This document shows positions 1 to 5,523 of a DNA stretch of 25,125 nt, in pieces. A program made the position numbers and the translations under genes. Source of the stretch: a virus. The notes beneath the pieces were generated by a model. It was given only the letters and a program-made list of their open reading frames with translations, had not been told where the DNA came from and searched no databases. The stretch is from IMG/VR virus record IMGVR_UViG_3300034198_006791, positions 1 to 25,125 of that record. One strand, written 5' to 3'. Numbering within the stretch: position 1 is the first letter of the stretch; every line of letters starts with the position of its first letter.

Positions 1-22
1 GACATTTGGCTGACTTGTTTGC

Positions 23-44
23 GAAACGTTTGGAGTAACGTTTC
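23..44. repeat. Perfect 8-bp inverted repeat downstream of the leftmost gene
   Basis: Arms GAAACGTT (23-30) and AACGTTTC (37-44) are perfect complements around a 6-base spacer. It lies about 40 bases past the stop of the acidic cyAbrB/ArdA-like gene in the direction of transcription. No T-run follows on the minus strand, so it does not look like a classical intrinsic terminator. An RNA-processing hairpin or an operator for the next gene is possible; that gene lies outside the window. Confidence 0.45.
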
Positions 45-81
45 TCAGGTGTGTTAGACCTAGATCGAAGTTGGGAGTTCA

Positions 82-636
82 TTATTTACGGAAGACAAAG
101 AGTTCGTAATCGTAAGAAACGTAATCATAGTCGTAAGAAAGTTCCCGAGCTACGGAATCCCAATCGATATGATGATAAAGGGGATTGTCATCGTTAATTG
201 CTCCCATACCTTCATAATACTCTTGAGCAAAGTCTTTTTCAGAATCAAATCGACCGTAAAAATTATCATCAAAGGAACGTTTATCTTCAATCCCATTTTC
301 TTTGAGAATGTCGATAAACTCTAGAACCGTTTCATGATCCCAAGTACGACCGAAACGGTCGTCAACTACGTCGTACAAACCTTTATCATCATCACTTAAG
401 TTATCGTAAGAATCATCCTCAACATCGCTATCTGTGACCGGGACAACACCCTTAGCCCTAAGAAGCTCAGTATAGAACTCTGTATAAAGAGCCTTGCCGT
501 CACTATTGACGTAGCCTGCATCTTTAATCATGTCTGTACGTGTAAGCTCTTGACGATTAACAAGGGTCATTTTATCGTCAACAAAGTCAACAAGAGATTG
601 ACCGGTAAGCATGATGGGAAGAGTTGTGGTGGACAT
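82..636 (-). CDS. Acidic protein with cyAbrB-like N-terminus and ArdA-like antirestriction C-terminus
   Basis: 184 residues. Residues about 8-66 resemble the cyanobacterial AbrB-like (cyAbrB) domain: LTGQSL at 10-15, then TRTDMIKDAGYV (32-43) and YTEFYTELLRAKGV (51-64), which fit the family pattern LTGKALL...S..D....CGY...FY.ALL.AKGV. The rest is very acidic. I count about 44 Asp/Glu against 18 Lys/Arg over the whole protein. Residues about 134-182 (DFAQEYYEG, then IDWDSVARELSYDYDY and a final VF) resemble the C-terminus of ArdA, a DNA mimic that blocks type I restriction enzymes. A role in protecting phage DNA at entry is inferred, and the N-terminal module could direct it to host AbrB-type regulators or DNA. 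It is the last complete gene on the left. ATG start with no clear Shine-Dalgarno. It could instead be an unrelated acidic phage protein with chance resemblance. Confidence 0.6.
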   Translation of the reverse strand: MSTTTLPIMLTGQSLVDFVDDKMTLVNRQELTRTDMIKDAGYVNSDGKALYTEFYTELLRAKGVVPVTDSDVEDDSYDNLSDDDKGLYDVVDDRFGRTWDHETVLEFIDILKENGIEDKRSFDDNFYGRFDSEKDFAQEYYEGMGAINDDNPLYHHIDWDSVARELSYDYDYVSYDYELFVFRK

Positions 637-659
637 AGCTGATTGCGTGATGAGTGTGA

Positions 660-887
660 TTAGAAGCTGGTGACAAGTTCTTCGTACTCATTAACTTCAT
701 CAAAGAAGTCAAGAGATTCGATCTCAGTTACAAGATCAGAAGGTTCCTCCAGTTGGTTGGGATTTTCATTAGTCAAGTAATCAGTAGAAATTTCCTCAAG
801 TTTAGTGAGGATGCTATTTCCATCTTTCTGATTACGCAAAGCTTGAATGTAAGTTTTTTGAAGAAGCTCTTGGTAAGTTTTAGACAT
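660..887 (-). CDS. Small acidic helical phage protein, unknown function
   Basis: 75 residues, beginning MSKTYQELLQKTYIQAL and ending acidic (DFFDEVNEYEELVTSF). It has no recognised domain, signal peptide or membrane segment; it is probably mostly helical. The open frame runs on upstream to 977, but that extension crosses the tRNA gene, so the ATG at 885-887 is the credible start. It sits between the tRNA-Leu and the acidic cyAbrB/ArdA-like gene, 23 bases from the latter, and is probably on the same transcript. I do not recognise the family. Confidence 0.6.
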   Translation of the reverse strand: MSKTYQELLQKTYIQALRNQKDGNSILTKLEEISTDYLTNENPNQLEEPSDLVTEIESLDFFDEVNEYEELVTSF

Positions 888-917
888 TTGGAAGACGCTA
901 CCCTCAGTGAGTAGCAA

Positions 918-992
918 TACCCTGCACAGGACTCGAACCTGCAATGGTACGGATTTTAAATCCGTTGCGTATACCAATTCCGCCAGCAGGGC
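918..992 (-). tRNA. tRNA-Leu (anticodon UAA) with unusually short variable region
   Basis: The minus strand folds as a full cloverleaf: acceptor GCCCTGC pairs with GCAGGGT (one G-U), the D-arm runs from GCG to CGC with the GGTATA loop, anticodon stem ACGGA/TCCGT holds loop TTTAAAA (anticodon TAA), and the T-arm is GCAGG-TTCGAGT-CCTGT. The discriminator base is A, as for leucine, and CCA is not encoded. Acceptor, D-arm and anticodon arm closely resemble bacterial tRNA-Leu(UAA). However, only six bases (ACCATT) separate the anticodon stem from the T stem, where leucine tRNAs normally carry a long variable arm. Total length is 75 bases. It lies between the 75-aa and winged-helix-like genes and may supplement UUA decoding during infection. 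Confidence 0.88.
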
Positions 993-1032
993 TAAGGTTG
1001 GTTATATGAGTAGGTACATAAAGTAAGTTAGG

Positions 1033-1251
1033 TTAAACTGTCTTGCGTTCTACCCAATAACATGTAATCCCACTATCTGTATGTTTAATTGAGGTTACTA
1101 GGTTTTTTCGTATAAGTGAGGACAGCACACCCGCAGTGCATCTATTTGTCCAGTTAGATGGTGCAATTTCATGCAGCCATCCACATCCTGGCTCATCCAT
1201 ACCCTCACTGATGTACGTGAGAAGTTGACTTTCTTTCTGAGTTAGTTTCAT
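1033..1251 (-). CDS. Small winged-helix-like protein
   Basis: 72 residues. The pattern MKLTQKESQLLTYISEG, then GCGWLHEIAP, then TAGVLSSLIRKNLVTS and a C-terminal YWVE strand reads like a compact winged helix-turn-helix: helix, helix, recognition helix at about 40-50, and a two-strand wing. A small DNA-binding regulator of phage or host genes is the likely role, but no exact family is recognised. Its ATG overlaps the stop of the DUF3574-like gene in an ATGA junction (4 bases), so the two are probably translationally coupled. Confidence 0.6.
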   Translation of the reverse strand: MKLTQKESQLLTYISEGMDEPGCGWLHEIAPSNWTNRCTAGVLSSLIRKNLVTSIKHTDSGITCYWVERKTV

Positions 1252-1529
1252 ACGAATTCCATAGCAGGAAGGATTTGTACGGCTACTGAGTCTTGATTAA
1301 AGGCATCTCGATAGGCCCTGGCTATTTCATACACACCTTCACGGTTATCAGTACATATAGTCATCAATTTAGTATCTTCTTTTTCACCTTTCCAAACACC
1401 GCTAACATCTTGGACTGTATACCCATCCACTACGGTATTGCAATAGTATAGAAACTTGGTGAAATCAGAGTCAGTGACTGTCCCACCGCTTGGTATATTT
1501 CGACCGAAAAACAGTTGGTATGTATTCAT
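1248..1529 (-). CDS. DUF3574-like small protein
   Basis: 93 residues. The N-terminal YQLFFGRNIPSGGTVTDSDF, the middle GYTVQDVSGVWKGE and the C-terminal YRDAFNQDSVAV follow the layout of DUF3574 proteins: T/E-LYFG, then V(S/T)(D/E)xxFxxFL, G-T-V-x-D-x-x-G-x-W, and AYRxxFxQxSV. The biochemical role of the family is not established to my knowledge. Bacterial members often have a signal peptide or lipobox, whereas this version has neither and should be cytoplasmic. It starts 16 bases after the preceding gene and overlaps the winged-helix-like gene by 4 bases. Confidence 0.62.
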   Translation of the reverse strand: MNTYQLFFGRNIPSGGTVTDSDFTKFLYYCNTVVDGYTVQDVSGVWKGEKEDTKLMTICTDNREGVYEIARAYRDAFNQDSVAVQILPAMEFV

Positions 1530-1545
1530 GCAGTAAGTAGTGTTG

Positions 1546-1779
1546 TTAAAAATAGGTGTACTCTTTATTCAGATCATAGATCGCATCGTCTACATCGCTG
1601 TTGTGGCAGATGTAGCTAACAAGGTCATCGAAGTCCTCAAAGGCATCACCGTCTACATCACCGTGAAGATCGATGAGTTCATAGACAACTTCGCCTTCAC
1701 CGTCAATCTTTACAAAGCTGTAACCAGTGCAATCCTGAAGGATGCTCTTAACCTCTTGCTCGTAGTTAGTGAGTTTCAT
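1546..1779 (-). CDS. Small acidic hypothetical protein
   Basis: 77 residues from the ATG at 1777-1779. The frame stays open back to a TTG at 1830, but ATG (MKLTNYEQEV) is the more likely start. The protein is rich in Asp, especially from about residue 38 (DLHGDVDGDAFEDFDDLVSY). The N-terminal half (VKSILQDCTGYSFVKID) suggests a small alpha/beta fold. No family is recognised. It belongs to the cluster of tiny genes at 660-1957. The opposite strand is also open here, but the acidic minus-strand product fits its neighbours better. Confidence 0.6.
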   Translation of the reverse strand: MKLTNYEQEVKSILQDCTGYSFVKIDGEGEVVYELIDLHGDVDGDAFEDFDDLVSYICHNSDVDDAIYDLNKEYTYF

Positions 1780-1801
1780 GTTTTGTACTGGAGTGGATAG
1801 A

Positions 1802-1957
1802 TTAGAGATGGGATTTGCGTTTACGGCCAAACGTGCTAGGGAGCACCTTGATCTTAAGTTGTTTCAGATCCTCATCAGGAGTCTCGACAATGCACTTCGC
1901 TAGTGGTATAGCAGAAGTGAACAGCGTTAGTGCCTGGTATGAATCTGGCTGGCGCAT
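1802..1957 (-). CDS. Possible 51-residue small protein
   Basis: A short frame starts with ATG at 1955-1957 and is preceded by AGGGAGAGG about nine bases upstream, a good Shine-Dalgarno. The product begins MRQPDSYQALTLF, has a soluble-looking middle (CIVETPDEDLKQLKIKVLP) and a basic tail (GRKRKSHL). The stop lies 22 bases before the 77-aa gene. No family is recognised. It would be the first gene of the tiny-gene cluster. A strong hairpin (arms at 1893-1902 and 1909-1919) lies inside it, so a non-coding RNA is an alternative. Confidence 0.4.
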   Translation of the reverse strand: MRQPDSYQALTLFTSAIPLAKCIVETPDEDLKQLKIKVLPSTFGRKRKSHL

Positions 1958-2373
1958 CGGTCGGTTCCTCTCCCTCGGTTGAACCTACTATACCAGAGTG
2001 CACAGGTGCTGGTGGTTCGTCCTGATACAAAACGAGAAAGTCTACCTATCAGCGTTTCTAATGGGTATGCGTACAGTGCTTGGTCTGGTGTGTCGTATAA
2101 GGCCAGTGCTGTTGTGTTTGAATAGCTGCGCGTGAGTGTGAAGAGCGAAGCGATGAGCCCATAGATTGGCCTTTGTATGAGGCTGTGCAGCATTCTATCT
2201 TGTGGTGATGTCAGTATACCTGATCAACATTACAGAGGGATTGTAGAGGCTTACAGAGTAGGATGGTGATGTTATAGCGTTGATGGGTTAGTATAAGTGT
2301 AGGTCGAAACAGATGTGCTAACTTTTAGCTTCACATTTGTTTACATCTTGTTCACATAAAAAACGATTTGATC

Positions 2374-2402
2374 ATTATAATATAGTTCAGACCGATACAC
2401 AT
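2374..2402 (-). promoter_or_regulatory. Weak promoter candidate ahead of the tiny-gene cluster
   Basis: The minus strand carries TATAAT at 2374-2379, about 420 bases upstream of the first possible small gene, in the only long AT-rich part of the gap. No matching -35 hexamer is visible 16-18 bases upstream, so this rests on the -10 match alone. The same eight-base palindrome gives a -10-like hexamer on the plus strand, so the direction is uncertain. Confidence 0.2.
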
Positions 2403-2405
2403 CGC

Positions 2406-2424
2406 GCTAGATACGGCATCTAGC
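2406..2424. repeat. 7-bp inverted repeat
   Basis: GCTAGAT (2406-2412) and ATCTAGC (2418-2424) pair perfectly around a 5-base loop. There is no T-run on either side. It is one of two hairpins within 70 bases in the non-coding gap and could be an operator, a processing site or part of a genome-end structure. Confidence 0.45.
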
Positions 2425-2458
2425 TATTCAAATAATGGGGCACGTCCCTACAAACTTA

Positions 2459-2472
2459 CCCCCCGATGGGGG
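2459..2472 (-). terminator. Candidate hairpin terminator after the thyX unit
   Basis: CCCCC (2459-2463) and GGGGG (2468-2472) form a short, pure G/C stem with a 4-base loop. On the minus strand the stem is followed by TAAGTTTGT, only moderately U-rich. It lies about 50 bases past the stop of the 43-codon gene, where transcription of the thyX unit would be expected to end. The stem is short, so efficiency is uncertain. Confidence 0.35.
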
Positions 2473-2524
2473 AAAATCGGAACTACGTTAGGCGCTATAC
2501 CCCTTTAGAAATTTCTATCAAAAA

Positions 2525-2656
2525 TTAAGGCCCTTCACGATACTCCCCTAGAAGCTCCTGTAAAGCCTTTCTAATGTTAGCAGCCAGGAAGGTATTGCCA
2601 ACCCTCTCCGCAACCTTTAGAGCCTCTTCTAGGCGTCTCTTACGATCATCAGTCAT
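2525..2656 (-). CDS. 43-residue helical protein coupled to thyX
   Basis: A short frame whose ATG (2654-2656) lies inside the end of thyX, overlapping it by 8 bases. The product starts MTDDRKRRLEEALKVAERVG, continues NTFLAANIRKALQELLGEY and ends EGP. It reads as two amphipathic helices with alternating charged and hydrophobic positions, so it is probably a real small protein. The overlap suggests translational coupling to thyX. No family or function is recognised. Confidence 0.5.
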   Translation of the reverse strand: MTDDRKRRLEEALKVAERVGNTFLAANIRKALQELLGEYREGP

Positions 2657-3293
2657 CACGACCCCACATAGCCTCACATATATTCGGTAAAAGCTTGAAA
2701 AGAATTCCTTTCACTGCAGCAGCAATCAACGCATGTTCTTTCTGTGTCCCATTGCTGCACCTAAGATCACAGTAATGAAGCCAAGACCTGATCGACCCAT
2801 TCATATACAACCGTGTCGGTGTAGCAAGTGGGAGGATCTCTCTGGCACACTCCTTAGCAATACCAGCATCAAGCATATCTCGATACAACCTGTAACCTTC
2901 AACGTAGTACTTGGCGATCTCCTGATCAAACTTCAGCTTGTATGCCTCATCAAGGTCTCCAGTGCTGTTCTGCCTGTTCTTTGGATCTTGTCTACGGAGT
3001 TCTGGTAACTCTGGTAGTTGGGTAACCCTGGCATAACGTTGGCTGAACTCTTGAAAGCTGAAGCTTCGATGACGGAGGATCTGTGCTGCAATAGACCGAG
3101 TGGTTTCAATCTCAACACACATGTTGACCATTTCAAACGGAGACCAATGGTTATGCTTGATCAGATACCTGATGAGCTTTGAGGATGTCTCAGTGTTGTT
3201 TTGATTATCTGGATTGGAGACCCTAGCCATGTAGCTGATCAACTCTTCAGCATCAGGGGTAATATGGACAAGAGAGACTTGGTGGGTAGTCAT
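2649..3293 (-). CDS. thyX: Flavin-dependent thymidylate synthase ThyX
   Basis: 214 residues, a normal length for ThyX, which makes dTMP from dUMP using FAD, NADPH and methylenetetrahydrofolate. The signature RHRxxSxQxxSxR is intact at residues 74-86 (RHRSFSFQEFSQR). The N-terminal HNHWSPFE (47-54) also matches the family, as do REILPLATPT (151-160) and MNGSIRSWLHYCDLR (164-178), with the nucleotide-binding Arg and His positions present. It supplies thymidylate for phage DNA synthesis in the cytoplasm. Its ATG overlaps the stop of the 60-aa gene by one base (TAATG) and its 3' end overlaps a 43-codon gene. Its place beside terL, rather than among DNA-replication genes, is worth noting. Confidence 0.96.
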   Translation of the reverse strand: MTTHQVSLVHITPDAEELISYMARVSNPDNQNNTETSSKLIRYLIKHNHWSPFEMVNMCVEIETTRSIAAQILRHRSFSFQEFSQRYARVTQLPELPELRRQDPKNRQNSTGDLDEAYKLKFDQEIAKYYVEGYRLYRDMLDAGIAKECAREILPLATPTRLYMNGSIRSWLHYCDLRCSNGTQKEHALIAAAVKGILFKLLPNICEAMWGRDD

Positions 3294-3475
3294 TAAGTGT
3301 GGTGGTCTAACTGTTTGTAAGCAGAAATGCGGATGTCATCATGTAAGGTTGGAAGATATCTCTTATGATACGAGACATCATAACCATCATCATTAAAATA
3401 TTGCTTCTTTAACTCATTAGCAGTCTTAGGTGATCTAAAGATAAAGTATGGGTTATTACGATACGTTCTACTCAT
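3293..3475 (-). CDS. Small basic phage protein, unknown function
   Basis: 60 residues beginning MSRTYRNNPYFIFRSPKTANELKK. Short proteins opening with R-x-YR-x-N and a R-x-PKT-x-x-E motif occur in cyanophages, from memory, with no assigned function. The product is Tyr-, Arg- and His-rich, with no membrane segment. It is the first gene after the hairpin-rich gap downstream of terL and overlaps thyX by one base, so it is probably co-translated with it. No clear Shine-Dalgarno precedes the ATG. Confidence 0.6.
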   Translation of the reverse strand: MSRTYRNNPYFIFRSPKTANELKKQYFNDDGYDVSYHKRYLPTLHDDIRISAYKQLDHHT

Positions 3476-3590
3476 TGTTAGTGTAGTAGTATAAGTAGTA
3501 ACAGGGATGATTAGAAGGGGAATATCATCAGGGTTTCACTGGATTCAGTATATTAGAGTAAGTAAGGGAAGGGAGTTGTTGTCTTTAAGG

Positions 3591-3612
3591 AATGTCCATT
3601 CCCAGGGACATT
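3591..3612. repeat. Inverted repeat in the gap after terL
   Basis: AATGTCC (3591-3597) pairs with GGACATT (3606-3612) around an 8-base loop. It is one of three inverted repeats within about 130 bases between terL and the next gene. Neither strand has a following T-run, so a terminator is unlikely. Confidence 0.4.
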
Positions 3613-3631
3613 GATAAAAGGGGAAGATGAA

Positions 3632-3652
3632 CAAGACAACTTGATTGTCTTG
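3632..3652 (-). terminator. Hairpin, possible terLdownstream terminator
   Basis: CAAGACAA (3632-3639) and TTGTCTTG (3645-3652) form a perfect 8-bp stem with a 5-base loop. On the minus strand it is followed by TTCATCTTCCCCTTTT, pyrimidine-rich but broken by C and A. It lies about 65 bases past the terL stop. It could be a weak terminator, an RNase processing site or a recognition element at the genome end. Confidence 0.35.
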
Positions 3653-3677
3653 GATGTCTTCCCCCGTTCAGGGATCG

Positions 3678-3718
3678 GGTCCACCCTCCCTCCCCCTGTA
3701 TACGGAGGGGATTGGACC
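3678..3718. repeat. Nested inverted repeat with G-rich minus strand at the end of terL
   Basis: GGTCCA (3678-3683) pairs with TGGACC (3713-3718), and inside it CCCCT (3693-3697) pairs with AGGGG (3706-3710). Between the left arms lies a pure pyrimidine run (3684-3697), so the minus strand carries GGGGG, GGG and GGG runs separated by single A residues. A further GGGGG on the minus strand at 3661-3665 could complete a four-run set with a long loop. The structure begins at the terL stop codon. The base pairs are directly visible; function is not. Confidence 0.45.
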
Positions 3719-5454
3719 TAAACCCAGGTGGGGACTGACTTTTTGTTTGCCAAACCTCTAGCCTTTTGTCTTTGGGGTAAATCCATCCCCAAAACCATGT
3801 GGTTAGCAGCAGATTGAGGATCGTCTTTCCATGTGTCTAGCATGTCTTGCCAGTCTTCCATCTTCTTTAATTTGACCGTCTCATAGGCTGAGATAGCCAT
3901 AGCTTCAGTAAAATACTTCACTCCTTGAGCTAGACTATCCAATCTGTCGTCGTGTTTGACTGCGCCCTTCTCCCGACACATCCTGGACATCTGGTAGAAA
4001 AGCATGTAAAGCAGCCTTTCCTCAGGTGCTTGATCTTTATTGGAGGCGTAATCCCACTCGACAACTGATCTATTGACAACAAGTCTGTGTTGGTTCATGA
4101 CAGGCTCTAAGGCATCAATGATCCTGTCTTCCTTACGGACATTAGCCCGTACTTCTTCTACATCAATAGCCTGTTTAGTCTGCTGTAGGTGCTTTTTAAA
4201 GAGTTCAGCGACGATACCATCACCAAAGTTGGTCTCAATCAGGAGCTTAGTGACGTTGTACTTCTTACAACCCCGAAGGATGTCTAGAAGTGTGTTATCA
4301 CTATAGCCATCACGGTAAGCACGGATTTCATGGACATATAAGAAGCCGTTCTTTTGACTTATGAAGGTAGCTGCTGTTTCATCTGATCCCCTACCAGACG
4401 GGTCAATTGAGCAGATCGTCTCAGTGTAAGGAGTCCACTCTCCTTGAAGCTGCATCGGGGAATAGAAATAATCACCCGGTAGGCCAACTGTAGGGAGATC
4501 CTTGAGGCAGTTACGAGGATCGCTGCACCACACCACAGCATCAGGTGCTTGGGTTGGGTTAACAGCGGTAATAACGAGGTCTGAGAACTTAAGTGGGAAC
4601 TTCTCTGCATCACTTAGGGTCGTATCCAGTTGAAACTGGAGCATAAAGTTGCTTCGACCCATAGATGATTCTCGTTCAAGGAGATCATCATCGGTAAAGC
4701 GATCAGGATCTGTAGGTGTCCACTCCTCAGCACCATTATCAATGTCTTCAACCAGTTGTGGGGCAAGTAATCCTTCATACTGAGAGAGTTTATCCTTACG
4801 TGGGTAGCGAGATGTCCAAACAAATGGACGGTAGTTACGTTCAGCTAGCTTTCGATAGATGGTGAAGGTGGTCTGTGGGGTACCAAGGTACATAATCCGA
4901 GACTCCTTCTTAGGTGTCAAGATGGATTCAGCTTCGGTACACAGTTGAAGGAGTTTCTCCCTCATCAGTTCAGTCATTGAGTTACCAGGAACCTCAACGT
5001 CATCAAGAATCATCAGGTCAGCACGACTACCAGTTAACTGACCAGTAATACCAACTGACTTTACTGAGGGTGCTTGGTGGGGAGAACAGTTAACATCAAA
5101 GGAGATACGTGACCAACGAGCATCATCACTCTTTGGTCTAAGGTGAGCTAACCACGGTGTCTCAATGATCAGCTTCTGTAGGAAGATCGACATGTTGTCT
5201 GCACGTTCCTTGGAAGCCGAAATGATCATGATCTTCTTCTCAGCATCGTTGAACAACGTCCAAAGAACAAACGCTCCAGTGATCCAACTCTTACCGACTC
5301 CTCGGAAGGCTTGGATCTGAAGACGTTTAGGACCGTTTTGGAGGTAGTCAGCAATAGCATACTGAGCACGGGTAGGTGATGGGAGGTCTAGCTGCTGCCA
5401 AAGAGCTTGAAGAAAGAGCTTAAAATCGCCTTTAAGGGCCTTTAAAACGTCCAT
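3718..5454 (-). CDS. terL: Large terminase subunit (T7 gp19-like DNA packaging ATPase/nuclease)
   Basis: 578 residues from the ATG at 5452-5454, close to T7 gp19 (about 586). A TTG at 5484 would add ten residues, but it abuts the upstream terminator. The N-terminal ATPase has Walker A FRGVGKSW (50-57), Walker B LMILDDVE (147-154, with catalytic Glu154) and coupling motif LGTPQT (190-195). The C-terminal RNase H-like nuclease has CSIDPSGRGSDETA (348-361, Asp351), Glu407 in LLIETNFGDG and HDDRLDSL (501-508). The enzyme docks on the portal, pumps DNA into the prohead and cuts concatemers. It follows the 100-aa gene after a strong hairpin terminator, so it may need read-through or its own promoter. 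No good ribosome site is seen at the ATG. Confidence 0.97.
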   Translation of the reverse strand: MDVLKALKGDFKLFLQALWQQLDLPSPTRAQYAIADYLQNGPKRLQIQAFRGVGKSWITGAFVLWTLFNDAEKKIMIISASKERADNMSIFLQKLIIETPWLAHLRPKSDDARWSRISFDVNCSPHQAPSVKSVGITGQLTGSRADLMILDDVEVPGNSMTELMREKLLQLCTEAESILTPKKESRIMYLGTPQTTFTIYRKLAERNYRPFVWTSRYPRKDKLSQYEGLLAPQLVEDIDNGAEEWTPTDPDRFTDDDLLERESSMGRSNFMLQFQLDTTLSDAEKFPLKFSDLVITAVNPTQAPDAVVWCSDPRNCLKDLPTVGLPGDYFYSPMQLQGEWTPYTETICSIDPSGRGSDETAATFISQKNGFLYVHEIRAYRDGYSDNTLLDILRGCKKYNVTKLLIETNFGDGIVAELFKKHLQQTKQAIDVEEVRANVRKEDRIIDALEPVMNQHRLVVNRSVVEWDYASNKDQAPEERLLYMLFYQMSRMCREKGAVKHDDRLDSLAQGVKYFTEAMAISAYETVKLKKMEDWQDMLDTWKDDPQSAANHMVLGMDLPQRQKARGLANKKSVPTWV

Positions 5455-5484
5455 ATAAGGGAATATACCTGAGTGGAGAAACAA

Positions 5485-5512
5485 GCCCCCTCTAGGCGTT
5501 TCTAGAAGGGGC
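5485..5512 (-). terminator. Intrinsic terminator upstream of terL
   Basis: On the minus strand an 11-bp stem (5485-5495 with 5502-5512; ten Watson-Crick pairs and one G-U) closes a 6-base loop and is followed by TTGTTTCT. It sits 11 bases past the stop of the 100-aa gene and 30 bases before the terL ATG. Stem length and G/C content support termination; the U-tract is interrupted. Confidence 0.75.
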
Positions 5513-5523
5513 TGAGAGCGTTA

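Larger units (their letters stand above)
1958..2524. other. Non-coding gap with hairpins and AT-rich promoter-like sequence
   Basis: About 570 bases without a convincing gene. It contains a 7-bp inverted repeat (2406-2424), a G/C hairpin (2459-2472) and an AT-rich stretch at 2335-2385. ATTATAAT there is self-complementary, so it gives a TATAAT -10-like hexamer on both strands (2376-2381 plus, 2374-2379 minus), but neither has a good -35 at normal spacing. An 88-codon minus-strand frame (1927-2193) lacks a ribosome site and has an Arg/Ser/Thr-rich shadow-like composition. The position, between terL/thyX and a cluster of tiny genes, makes this a candidate for the junction of the genome ends. 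Confidence 0.45.

Noticed and set aside
888-977. Upstream extension of the 75-aa gene
   Set aside because: The extension runs through the tRNA-Leu gene. The internal ATG at 885-887 gives a sensible protein.
1540-1800. Plus-strand open frame (86 codons) with hydrophobic product
   Set aside because: Mirror of the acidic minus-strand 77-aa gene: Asp codons read backwards give Val/Ile. There is no ribosome site, and all neighbouring genes are on the minus strand.
1927-2193. Minus-strand 88-codon frame in the non-coding gap
   Set aside because: It has an ATG but no Shine-Dalgarno and an Arg/Ser/Thr-rich product without a fold-like pattern. It also overlaps the better-supported 51-codon frame. 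It remains weakly possible.
2289-3496. Shared 10-mer TAGTATAAGT at 2289-2298 and 3487-3496 as a possible phage promoter element
   Set aside because: Only two copies, short, with different flanks and no matching -35. Chance is a sufficient explanation without the rest of the genome.
5455-5484. TTG start adding ten residues to TerL
   Set aside because: It abuts the terminator hairpin and has no ribosome site. The ATG at 5452-5454 gives a normal TerL N-terminus.
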